From contig NZ_JBGSXS010000034.1 in NCBI RefSeq assembly GCF_041751335.1, forward strand, positions 1-60,111: 60,111 nt of DNA, read 5' to 3'. The notes beneath the pieces were generated by a model, which saw only the letters and a list, made by a program, of their open reading frames with translations, was not told the origin of the DNA and made no database searches. The position numbers and the translations under genes are program-made. Positions 35,727-44,322 of this stretch are shown piece by piece. The DNA is from Aquiflexum sp041751335 (lineage in GTDB: Bacteria; Bacteroidota; Bacteroidia; Cytophagales; Cyclobacteriaceae). The stretch's first letter is position 1; every line of letters starts with the position of its first letter.

Positions 35727-36812
35727 ATGAGTAAACATTACGCGGAAGAAGGAATACTTCAAAAACTTGAAATATTCTTTGACATATCTCCGGATTTATT
35801 TTGCATTGCAGGTTATGATGGCTATTTCAAAAGAATAAACCCTGCTGTTTCATCTTTATTGGGCTATTCTGAAGCGGAATTATTTTCTAGACCTATCAAT
35901 GATTTTGTCTATCCTGAGGACAAAGATATAACTGCTGAAGCAAGGACGAAACTTACCAAAAGCCATCCCCTGCTAAATTTTGAAAATAGGTATCTTACCA
36001 AAAACGGTGAAACTGTTTGGCTCTCTTGGACATCCATGTATTTGGAAAATGAAGAATTGATCTTTGCCATTGCTAAGGATATTTCGCTTAAGAAAAATTT
36101 AGAATTGGAGAGAAATCTTTTGTTGCATAATTTGACTGATATTAATCAAAAACTAAAAAACCTTTCCTACACCGTTACCCATGACCTTAGGGCTCCTGTC
36201 AATAATTTAATTTCTATTTTTCAACTTTTGGATTCATCAAAAATTCAGGATCCTAGGACATTGAAATTAATTGAGGTCCTAAAATCATCAAGTGACAATC
36301 TCAAAGAAACACTCAATAATTATGTGGATATTTTGTATGATGAGGATAAAAAAAGTCAGGAGATAGAAAAAATTAACTTTAAAGATTCATTGGATTCAGT
36401 ATTGAAATCAATCCCCTCATTGATCAAGAATTCTCAAGCATCTCTTCAGTTTGATTTTGAGGAATTAAAGGAGATAGAATTCAATAGTGCTTATATGGGA
36501 AGTATCTTTCTGAATCTGATCACAAACTCCATCAAATATGCAAAACCTGAAGTTACTCCTGTCATTTCGATCACTAGCTCAATTCAACATGGTAAAAAGA
36601 AATTAATCTTTGAAGACAATGGTCTTGGTTTTGATATGGATAAAGTAAAGGATAAAATCTTCGGGATTAACCAAAAATTCCATAACCATTCAGATAGTAA
36701 GGGCATAGGATTATACCTTATATATAATCATATAAAAAGTCTCGGTGGAGACATCAGTGTTGAAAGTGAGGTCAATGTAGGAACCAAATTCACTATAACT
36801 TTTAACGACTAA
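35727..36812 (+). CDS. PAS-domain sensor histidine kinase
   Basis: A 361-residue cytoplasmic protein without membrane segments. Residues 10-125 form a PAS domain (ISPDLFCIAGYDGYFKRINP and FVYPEDKDI). The dimerisation helix carries the H-box TVTHDLRAPVNN near 152-163, then the N-box FLNLITNSIKYA, G1 EDNGLGFD and G2 KGIGLYL. It would autophosphorylate on the H-box His in response to an unknown cue. No response regulator is adjacent, so it is an orphan. The 3' UTR has crossing inverted repeats. Confidence 0.92.
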   Translation: MSKHYAEEGILQKLEIFFDISPDLFCIAGYDGYFKRINPAVSSLLGYSEAELFSRPINDFVYPEDKDITAEARTKLTKSHPLLNFENRYLTKNGETVWLSWTSMYLENEELIFAIAKDISLKKNLELERNLLLHNLTDINQKLKNLSYTVTHDLRAPVNNLISIFQLLDSSKIQDPRTLKLIEVLKSSSDNLKETLNNYVDILYDEDKKSQEIEKINFKDSLDSVLKSIPSLIKNSQASLQFDFEELKEIEFNSAYMGSIFLNLITNSIKYAKPEVTPVISITSSIQHGKKKLIFEDNGLGFDMDKVKDKIFGINQKFHNHSDSKGIGLYLIYNHIKSLGGDISVESEVNVGTKFTITFND

Positions 36813-36860
36813 GGCATCAAATAAAAGTAAATGATTATCCGCAATGATGCCATTTACTTT
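36813..36860 (+). other. Crossing inverted repeats after the kinase (possible pseudoknot or switching hairpins)
   Basis: GGCATCA (36813-36819) pairs with TGATGCC (36845-36851), and AAAGTAAATG (36824-36833) pairs with CATTTACTTT (36851-36860). The two stems share one base and interleave, as in an H-type pseudoknot or mutually exclusive hairpins. They begin directly after the stop codon. No T-run follows immediately. Confidence 0.55.
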
Positions 36861-36984
36861 GATTCATTTGGTTTTCTTGACAGAAAAGAGAATAAAGCAT
36901 GAATCGGTATTTAATCAGCTCTTAGTTTAGGTAACCCTCTTTTGTGGTATGAAAGCAGATAATCCTAGAAAATTATTTCGATAA

Positions 36985-37905
36985 TTAGATTCCTTCAACC
37001 AGTTTTTTCATTTTAGTCAAACCCAATCGGGCAACTTGAAGGGCATCATATTTCCAATAATCTTGGTTGAATAATTCCAATGAAAGGACTTTTTTTCCTC
37101 CCATATTCTTGAGATCTGTTAGGATTTGTTTCATAGGGGCCGCTCCATCTCCTGGGTATACCCTGTCTTTGTCTTCTTGTTTTTCTCTTGGAATGGTATA
37201 AACAAAATCATTCATATGAAAAATTTCAACCAGATTCCCATTGAGCATCTTTAAACCTTCATACCCAGAACCCCCTCTATAAAGATGGTAAACATCCGGC
37301 AAAATCCTTGCATCGGGATCATTGGCCACTGCGGCTACCATCAAAACTTGCCCAAGATGATGGAAATAAGGGAAAGCCCCCCAAAACTCCAACTGTGGCA
37401 TCACCCCGGTTTTCCTTCCAAGATCCAATAAGGCCTTATACCTTTCACCTGCTTTGAACAAGTCTAATTGATCAGTGACACCTGCTGCGGGGGCAGCAAC
37501 TCTCATACATCCCAATTCTGCCAACATTTCCATCTCCTTTTCCATCTGTTCGAATCCAGATTTTCTTTTTTGATCATCATTGACCATCCATGGCGCAAAT
37601 CCAATGGCATTTTCAAATTTCAGTCCGGAGTCGCTGATATGTTTTCGCAGAGAAGTTATTGAATTACCTAGTTCCAAATATGCCTGAATATCCCTGATCC
37701 ACAATTCAACACCCTCATAGCCTGCCTTTGCGGCAATTTCCAAATAACCAAGAAGGCCTGGATTTTGTCCCATAATGGTACTGGTATTGAGACAAAAACT
37801 AAATTGGCTCTCTTTTTTGGATTTTTGGGCATTTGCAGCACTGCTTGTCAATAACAATCCGGTACCCAAACTTATTGATTTGATAGCATGACGTCTTGTG
37901 ATCAT
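36985..37905 (-). CDS. Tat-exported sugar-phosphate isomerase/epimerase-like TIM barrel
   Basis: A 306-residue protein. It starts MITRRHAIKSISLGTG, a twin-arginine signal ending near AANAQ. The mature part is a xylose-isomerase-like TIM barrel: EIAAKAGYEGVELWIRDI, MPQLEFWGAF, ILPDVYHLYRG, LVEIFHMNDF and YPGDG, the expected metal-ligand regions (Glu, Asp, His, Glu). Such exported members often stand beside Gfo/Idh/MocA genes; here it is alone. The substrate is unknown. Confidence 0.85.
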   Translation of the reverse strand: MITRRHAIKSISLGTGLLLTSSAANAQKSKKESQFSFCLNTSTIMGQNPGLLGYLEIAAKAGYEGVELWIRDIQAYLELGNSITSLRKHISDSGLKFENAIGFAPWMVNDDQKRKSGFEQMEKEMEMLAELGCMRVAAPAAGVTDQLDLFKAGERYKALLDLGRKTGVMPQLEFWGAFPYFHHLGQVLMVAAVANDPDARILPDVYHLYRGGSGYEGLKMLNGNLVEIFHMNDFVYTIPREKQEDKDRVYPGDGAAPMKQILTDLKNMGGKKVLSLELFNQDYWKYDALQVARLGLTKMKKLVEGI

Positions 37906-38054
37906 TTGAACATTAATGAGATTGTTGAAATTTAATATTAATCAATCCGAGCGCTTTTTTTCTACCATCCATGTAAATCGAATAGAAGGAATAAAATTCA
38001 CCTAAAAATTTTTTATATATTCAAACCACTAATTTTCAGTACCCTCAATAACCT

Positions 38055-38759
38055 ATGAAAACCATATTTTTTTCCATTTTGGTAAGCATATTTCTTAATG
38101 GCATTGCCATTGCGCAGGAACAGTATGACCTTGAAAGGTCCTATTTAAGCAATATTCCATTCCATCAGGAAGTAATCAGCGGTGGTTATTATGTGGATCC
38201 TCCAGCCAACATTGAAGGCAACCCATATTTCCGATCTAAAAGCTTTGAAAAAGGAACCTTAACCATCAATGGACTGACCTATGAATCGGTCCCTCTATTA
38301 TACAATATTCAAAAGGATCAAATTATTACATTCCATCCTGTCCACAGCCGAAAAATACTTCTTAATGGTGAAAAAATAAATGCCTTTACTTTATTTGCTC
38401 CAGAGAAAACCGTTTTTGTCCATATTGAAAACAATGATTCCTATTCTCAGCATCATAATGGTTTTTACGAATTGGTGAAAGATGGAAATGCCCAATTACT
38501 ATGCAAGCATTACAAAACAACAAGTGCCAAAAAAGAGGTGGGAAAATACAGTGGCTATTTTACCGAGAGCTCAGATTATCTTTTGAAAAAAAACAAAGAG
38601 GTCATTGTAGTCAAAAAGAGAAAACAGGCATTTGAGTTTCTAGGATTGGAGAAAAAAGCAATCTTGAAAGAACTGAAGAAAAATCAAATCTACTTTAGGG
38701 GAAATCAAAGGGGTTTTCTTGGATATTTGACTGAAATTCATAACAAACAATTGCAATGA
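38055..38759 (+). CDS. Secreted protein of unknown function, first gene of the outer-membrane operon
   Basis: A 234-residue protein with signal peptide ending near AIAQ. The mature part begins with GGYYVDPPANIEGNPYFRS and continues with GTLTINGLTYESVPLLYNIQ, beta-rich, then a basic, Lys-rich C-terminal third (LLKKNKEVIVVKKRKQAF). I do not know a named family, though similar proteins are common beside Bacteroidota TonB receptors. Its stop overlaps the receptor's ATG by ATGA (38756-38759), which argues that it works with the receptor. Confidence 0.7.
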   Translation: MKTIFFSILVSIFLNGIAIAQEQYDLERSYLSNIPFHQEVISGGYYVDPPANIEGNPYFRSKSFEKGTLTINGLTYESVPLLYNIQKDQIITFHPVHSRKILLNGEKINAFTLFAPEKTVFVHIENNDSYSQHHNGFYELVKDGNAQLLCKHYKTTSAKKEVGKYSGYFTESSDYLLKKNKEVIVVKKRKQAFEFLGLEKKAILKELKKNQIYFRGNQRGFLGYLTEIHNKQLQ

Positions 38760-41509
38760 AAAAAGGTCTCATATTACTTTTTTTTGGCTTGATACTTAGC
38801 ATTGGTACCTCGGAGGGGCAAGTGAGGACCCCAACAGGTGATGAGAAAATCAATGGGCTGTTTGCTGGAATTTCTTTCAAGCGTTTTACCCAGCAAATCG
38901 AATCTTCGACAAAATTCAGATTTTATTTTTCTGAGGAAGAAACCCAAAGTCTAACTGTAAATATCAGCGCAATAGACAATACACTCAATCAGGTTCTCTC
39001 CGGGATTTTCGAAAACACGGATTTTGTCTTCACTATTGACGAAAAAAATAGAGTATTTATTACCAAAGACAAAAAATTGGATCTTAGCTTACCTGATGAT
39101 TTTTTCTTGCCAAAGAATGATATTAATGAACAAGATAGCATAGCAAGACTTTCAGATATTGAAAGGACTTTCTCCAGAAACAAGTTATATGTTATCGGCT
39201 CTTCTTCCACAGGTCAAGAAGCTGTTCTGAAAGGCAGAGTGACAGGAATAGAAACAGGAAATCCTATTTTCGGAGCCATCATTTTTGAAAAAATAAATTT
39301 CACCAGAGCCATCGCCAATGAAAATGGTGAATTTGAAATCAGACTACCTCTTGGAAGACATACTATTTTCATACAAAATCTTGGCGGATTTGTTGAACAA
39401 AGGCAAATCAGCATACAAGGAGATGGCATTTTGGATATTGCTATAGAAGAGAATGTCATCAGTCTATCGGAAGTAGTAGTAAGTTCAGAAAAAATGACAA
39501 ATATCTCAAGACCGGAGATGGGTGTCCAAAAGCTGAACATCCAAGCCATGAAAAAGATGCCGGCAATTTTGGGAGAAGTGGATGTAATAAGAAGTATCCT
39601 GACTTTGCCCGGTGTACAAACTGTCGGGGAGGCTAGCGTAGGCTTCAATGTCCGCGGAGGCGCCGCAGATCAGAATCTCATTCTTTTCAACCACGCGACC
39701 ATATATAATCCATCCCATCTTTTCGGATTGTTTTCTGCCTTCAATCCTGATATGGTAGAATCAGTGGACCTGTATAAAGCAGGTATACCAACCAAATACG
39801 GGGGACGGCTTTCATCAGTCCTTGATGTCAATGCCAAATACGGTGATGCTGAAAAAATAAGGGTAAAGGGCGGAATAGGCTTACTCACAGGCCGCTTGAC
39901 AGTAGAAGGGCCAATCGGAGAAAACACAACATTCATTGTCGGTGGTAGGTCTACCTATTCTGATTGGCTTTTGAATGTGCTTGAAGAAAATACAGACCTC
40001 AACAACGCAAGAGCTTCCTTTTATGATTTTAATTTCAATGTTTCCCACAAAATCAATCCAAAAAACACCATTAGGCTCAACTCCTATCTCAGTAGTGACA
40101 GCTTCAGGTTTGACAGAGACACCTTATTCCAATACCAAAATCAAAGCTTCAATTTATCCTGGGTACACTATTTCAATGAAAGATTGGAATTGGAAACGGT
40201 AATTGGAAGAGACCATTATAATTTTGGAATTGAAGGTAGAGAAAATCCAGCCAATTCATTTGATTTAGGTTTTGACATCAAACAACATTTTCTAAAGGCC
40301 AATTTCACCTATGCCCTCGATGAAAGACATAAGCTCAACTTCGGAGCGAGTACAATCAATTACAGATTGCAACCGGGTTATATTTCCCCATCAGGTGAGG
40401 AATCAATCGTCATCTCAGAGGAAGTCAACCCTGAAAGGGCATTGGAAACGGCTTTTTATCTGGGGGATGATTTTGAAATAAATGACCGCTTATCAGTGAA
40501 TTATGGCGGAAGATATGTGATCTATCAATATTTAGGACCTAACACAGAAAGGGTATACGAACAAGGTCAACCCATATCATCTTCCACACTGATCGGTGAA
40601 CGAAGTTTTGGACCGGGAGAGACCATCAATGTTTATCATGGACCTGAGTTCAGAGTTTCTGGTAGGTATATTTTGAACAATGTTTCTTCCATCAAGGCCG
40701 GGTACAATACCAACAGACAGTTTATCCATCTCTTGACCAACAACTCCGCAATAGCTCCAACGGATGTTTGGAAACTCAGCGACCCAAATATCAGACCTCA
40801 ATGGGGCGATCAGATTTCCATAGGATATTACCGGAATCTTAAAATTGATGCTTATGAATTTTCGGTTGAAACCTATCATAGGAATATGAAAAACCTGATT
40901 GATTTCAGATCAGGTTCTACCTTATTATTGAACAATACCATAGAACAAGATATACTTCGAACTGACGGAAGGGCTTATGGTGTGGAGATATTATTAAGGA
41001 AAAATATTGGAAAATTGAACGGATGGGTCAGCTATACTTATTCGAGATCACTTCTAAGGACAGCTGAGGAAGAAACAGCTGAAAAAATCAATGACGGCAA
41101 TTGGTATCCTAATAACTTTGACCAGCCTCACAATGCAGTCCTTGTAGGCAATTATGAATGGAGCAAGCGGTTCAGCACTTCTATCAACGCCAATTACAGT
41201 ACAGGAAGACCTATAACCCTTCCGATTGCCAAATTCAACTATGGTGGTTCTGAAAGAGTCTTCTTTTCAGACCGAAATGAATATAGAATACCCGATTACT
41301 TCAGACTTGATTTTTCTGTTAACATAGAAGGCAATCACAAAATCAGAAAATTGGCTCATTCTTCTTGGTCGGTCGGTGTCTACAATCTTCTGGGCAGGAG
41401 AAATCCATATTCCGTGTATTTCACTCCCGTTAATGGGATATTGCAGGGATATCAGCTTTCCATATTTGCGCAGCCAATTCCATTTATCACCTATAATTTC
41501 AGAATCTAA
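38756..41509 (+). CDS. TonB-dependent receptor with STN and carboxypeptidase-like N-terminal domains
   Basis: A 917-residue outer-membrane protein. After the signal peptide (ending near EGQ), residues 30-110 look like an STN (secretin/TonB short N-terminal) domain (FKRFTQQIESSTKFRFYF, then NTLNQVLSGIF). Residues about 158-235 are a carboxypeptidase-regulatory-like domain (LKGRVTGIETGNPIFGAIIFE, ENGEFEIRLPLG). The plug has EVDVIRSILTLPGVQTVGE and FNVRGGAADQN; the remainder is a 22-strand-type barrel ending YNFRI. STN-type receptors often talk to FecR-like anti-sigma factors, none of which is in the window. The next gene's ATG uses the last A of its TAA. Confidence 0.9.
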   Translation: MKKGLILLFFGLILSIGTSEGQVRTPTGDEKINGLFAGISFKRFTQQIESSTKFRFYFSEEETQSLTVNISAIDNTLNQVLSGIFENTDFVFTIDEKNRVFITKDKKLDLSLPDDFFLPKNDINEQDSIARLSDIERTFSRNKLYVIGSSSTGQEAVLKGRVTGIETGNPIFGAIIFEKINFTRAIANENGEFEIRLPLGRHTIFIQNLGGFVEQRQISIQGDGILDIAIEENVISLSEVVVSSEKMTNISRPEMGVQKLNIQAMKKMPAILGEVDVIRSILTLPGVQTVGEASVGFNVRGGAADQNLILFNHATIYNPSHLFGLFSAFNPDMVESVDLYKAGIPTKYGGRLSSVLDVNAKYGDAEKIRVKGGIGLLTGRLTVEGPIGENTTFIVGGRSTYSDWLLNVLEENTDLNNARASFYDFNFNVSHKINPKNTIRLNSYLSSDSFRFDRDTLFQYQNQSFNLSWVHYFNERLELETVIGRDHYNFGIEGRENPANSFDLGFDIKQHFLKANFTYALDERHKLNFGASTINYRLQPGYISPSGEESIVISEEVNPERALETAFYLGDDFEINDRLSVNYGGRYVIYQYLGPNTERVYEQGQPISSSTLIGERSFGPGETINVYHGPEFRVSGRYILNNVSSIKAGYNTNRQFIHLLTNNSAIAPTDVWKLSDPNIRPQWGDQISIGYYRNLKIDAYEFSVETYHRNMKNLIDFRSGSTLLLNNTIEQDILRTDGRAYGVEILLRKNIGKLNGWVSYTYSRSLLRTAEEETAEKINDGNWYPNNFDQPHNAVLVGNYEWSKRFSTSINANYSTGRPITLPIAKFNYGGSERVFFSDRNEYRIPDYFRLDFSVNIEGNHKIRKLAHSSWSVGVYNLLGRRNPYSVYFTPVNGILQGYQLSIFAQPIPFITYNFRI

Positions 41510-42669
41510 TGGTGAAAAGATTTCTTTATGTTTTTGTTATTTTCCTTCTTCCTTTCATAATATTGGTTGGATGCAGAGACCCCTTTGAGCCTGATGTAAC
41601 TACGATGGATTTAAATTACCTTGTAGTGGAAGGTTTTATTGAAATTGATGAACAAGAGTCCATTTTGAAACTGAGTAGAACGAGTCCTTTGAGGGGAGAA
41701 AAAGAGGGCAGGATAGAATCAGGAGCAGTTATTACGCTCATATCTGAAAATGGAGAATCTTGGGGGTTTACAGAAAAAGAACTAGGAACCTATGGACTTA
41801 TCGGCACCTTTGACCCAAACCTTACCTACAAAATCAATATTCTTCTTCTTGATAATCAGGAATACGAGTCCGATCCATTAATTGCAAAGGTGAGTCCACC
41901 GATTCAAAACGTCGACTTTACCAGGAGTGATGATGGTGTAAACATTCATGTCAGCACTCAGGGAAATGACGAGGCAGTTTATTTTCTTTGGGATTATGAG
42001 GAAACTTGGCTATTCAGACCGCCGTTTCCGACAGCATTTTTATTCAACCCCGCGACAGGAGGAATTGACCTCAGAAGACCTGAACAACAGGTAGGATTGT
42101 GCTGGCTGGAAAACAAAGTCAATCGTATTGTATTGGACAATGCAGGTAGGTTTGCCAACAACCGGATCAACCAAAAAGAAATTGTCTTCATTCCCAACCT
42201 TTCCGATAAATTGATGACACGGTACAGTATTTCAGTGAGACAAAGGGCTGTTGACAAAGACGCATTTGATTTTTGGGAAATCATGAGAAAAAATACGGAA
42301 GATATTGGGGGCATTTTCAGTCCCCTACCTTCCCTGATAAGTGGCAACATCAATCCTGTCAATTCCTCTGCCACAGTTGCCATAGGATTTGTAAGTATGG
42401 GGAAATCAAGTTTCAAACGATTCTATATCAATGTTCAAGACGTCAGGCCATGGAATGTATTTATTCCGGATTACCTCGGTTGTAGGGTAGAGCCGGACAC
42501 CATTCCTCCTCCTTCCTACGTTTTGGAGTTTTCGGGACCCAATTTTACACCTACAGTTCAAGTTGTCAATCAAATGGGGGGAATTATAGGCTATAGGGGA
42601 ACTGAAACAAGATGTGCGGATTGTACTTTGAGAGGAAGTAATGTAAGACCTGATTTTTGGGAGGATTGA
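41509..42669 (+). CDS. DUF4249 outer-membrane lipoprotein
   Basis: A 386-residue protein whose N-terminus, MVKRFLYVFVIFLLPFIILVGCRDPFEPD, has a lipobox Cys at residue 22 (LVGC). DUF4249 features follow: NYLVVEGFIEIDEQESILKLSRTSPL, an Ig-like segment with GAVITLISENGESWGF, and the C-terminal Cys-containing DCTLRGSNVRPDFWED. The family is found paired with TonB-dependent receptors of this type and its function is unknown. It is coupled at both ends by one-base overlaps (41509, 42669). Confidence 0.9.
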   Translation: MVKRFLYVFVIFLLPFIILVGCRDPFEPDVTTMDLNYLVVEGFIEIDEQESILKLSRTSPLRGEKEGRIESGAVITLISENGESWGFTEKELGTYGLIGTFDPNLTYKINILLLDNQEYESDPLIAKVSPPIQNVDFTRSDDGVNIHVSTQGNDEAVYFLWDYEETWLFRPPFPTAFLFNPATGGIDLRRPEQQVGLCWLENKVNRIVLDNAGRFANNRINQKEIVFIPNLSDKLMTRYSISVRQRAVDKDAFDFWEIMRKNTEDIGGIFSPLPSLISGNINPVNSSATVAIGFVSMGKSSFKRFYINVQDVRPWNVFIPDYLGCRVEPDTIPPPSYVLEFSGPNFTPTVQVVNQMGGIIGYRGTETRCADCTLRGSNVRPDFWED

Positions 42670-44309
42670 TGAACAGACCCATGAAAAAAATATTTCCATT
42701 TGTATGGTTGTCATTTCTTTTGATACTGCTCCCTAATTGGGTTCAGGGTCAAAATGATTTTACTGAAACTGTGAAGGCACATGTTTCCAAAAACATAGCC
42801 GTAGCAGGTGAAACAATTTGGTTTTCACTGAATGTACAGATGCCCAAAAGTCAGTATCAAAATTCCAAAATAGCCTATGCTGAACTGATAAATAGAGAAG
42901 GTCAGCCTGTGGCCCAATCCATACATGCATTGGAATCAGGTGTAACTGAAGGTTTTATTGAAATCCCTGATCAACTTGAATCAGACCATTATCTTTTAAG
43001 GTTTTATACCAGAATCAGCCCAATATTGAGTGAAAATGGAGTTTTCAATCAATTCATCACCATTATCAATCCAAAAAATTCCCCAAGAAATTCCCCCACT
43101 ATTACGCAGCCCCCTAATTATGTCTTTGAAGATTTAGGAGCTCTTGCTGATAATAAATTACGAGTTCTTACCAGAAAGGAGTTTACATTTGAAGTTCCTG
43201 AAGAATTCAAAAATAAAACGGTAACTGTTTCAGTTTCTGTACTCAATCCTTTTTTGCCAAAAGCATTCCACGGTCAAATCGATGGCAGGATTTATCAGAA
43301 ATTCCCTTTGGACCAACCACTTGTTCCTGAACCATTTGGGCACATTATTGCTGCTAAAAATCTGAATCAAAAAATTGACACAACCGAAACCTTCTTTGTT
43401 TCAGCACATGGTCTTCAGTCCGTAGGCATTTCCTCAAAATCAAATTTGTATGGAGACCTTTATTTTGAGTTGGGGGCTTTCAGGGATTATGATTTTTTGA
43501 TTGCCCAATCTACCGACCAAGTTAATCAACTTAATTTCAGTCCTGTTTCACCCTTTCTCCCTTTCAAACTAAAAGATGACTTTGTTTTCCCACCGCTACT
43601 ATTAAAGCCTTCTGACAAGGACTTTTTAATGGACTTGATTCTTTCATCCCAAGTTGCATCCTACTTTTACCCTTCAAAAAATGTTGAAAATTTGCCGGTT
43701 ATGACGGGATTCCTACCCGACATTACTTACCTGTTGGATGACTACACGAGATTTGATGATGTCGAAACTACTTTAAGGGAATATGTTCCTGAAGTTTGGG
43801 TCAGGAAGCAAGCTAAAAAAACACTTTTCAAAGTTTCAAATACACCGCTAGATGGGGTGTTCCGTGAGAATCCCTTAATCATGATAGACGCTATGCCTGT
43901 TTTTGACACTGATGCATTGTCGGAATTCAACCCGCTAAAAATCAAAAAACTTGACGTGATTACCAGAGAATTTTATTTTAATAATGATAAATTTTCAGGC
44001 GTTATAAGCTTTACTTCTTTTGACAATGATTTTGGTGGATTTGAGTTGCCGGAAAAAGCATTGTACCTCAGTTACCCAGAAATCCAAAAGCCAAAAAAAC
44101 TTCAATCCCCACATTTCAATATGGATATAACGGATCCTAGTTTCCCTGATTTCAGGACTACCTTATTTTGGTTCACCAATTCCAAGATTAAAGAAAATTT
44201 AAAAATCCATACCTCTGAGATCAAATGGGATTACGTAATCCTTTTAAGTGTAATGGGAGATGGCGGTGAAATGAATTACTCTAATAAACTTTTAAGAGTG
44301 GAAGATTGA
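42669..44309 (+). CDS. Secreted protein with MG2-like start and TonB-plug-like C-terminal part
   Basis: A 546-residue protein from ATG 42669 (MNRPMKKIFPFVWLSFLLIL, signal peptide ending near VQGQ). Residues 20-120 look like a macroglobulin MG2-type domain (AHVSKNIAVAGETIWFSL, then IAYAELINREGQPV). Residues about 395-470 resemble a TonB-plug fold: NPLIMIDAMPVFDTDALSE, IKKLDVITREFYFNN, FSGVISFTSF. No barrel follows. It may be a separate periplasmic partner of the receptor. It is the last gene of the operon and ends 14 bp from the convergent MscS gene. Family not named by me. Confidence 0.65.
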   Translation: MNRPMKKIFPFVWLSFLLILLPNWVQGQNDFTETVKAHVSKNIAVAGETIWFSLNVQMPKSQYQNSKIAYAELINREGQPVAQSIHALESGVTEGFIEIPDQLESDHYLLRFYTRISPILSENGVFNQFITIINPKNSPRNSPTITQPPNYVFEDLGALADNKLRVLTRKEFTFEVPEEFKNKTVTVSVSVLNPFLPKAFHGQIDGRIYQKFPLDQPLVPEPFGHIIAAKNLNQKIDTTETFFVSAHGLQSVGISSKSNLYGDLYFELGAFRDYDFLIAQSTDQVNQLNFSPVSPFLPFKLKDDFVFPPLLLKPSDKDFLMDLILSSQVASYFYPSKNVENLPVMTGFLPDITYLLDDYTRFDDVETTLREYVPEVWVRKQAKKTLFKVSNTPLDGVFRENPLIMIDAMPVFDTDALSEFNPLKIKKLDVITREFYFNNDKFSGVISFTSFDNDFGGFELPEKALYLSYPEIQKPKKLQSPHFNMDITDPSFPDFRTTLFWFTNSKIKENLKIHTSEIKWDYVILLSVMGDGGEMNYSNKLLRVED

Positions 44310-44322
44310 ATCAAAAAAATAT

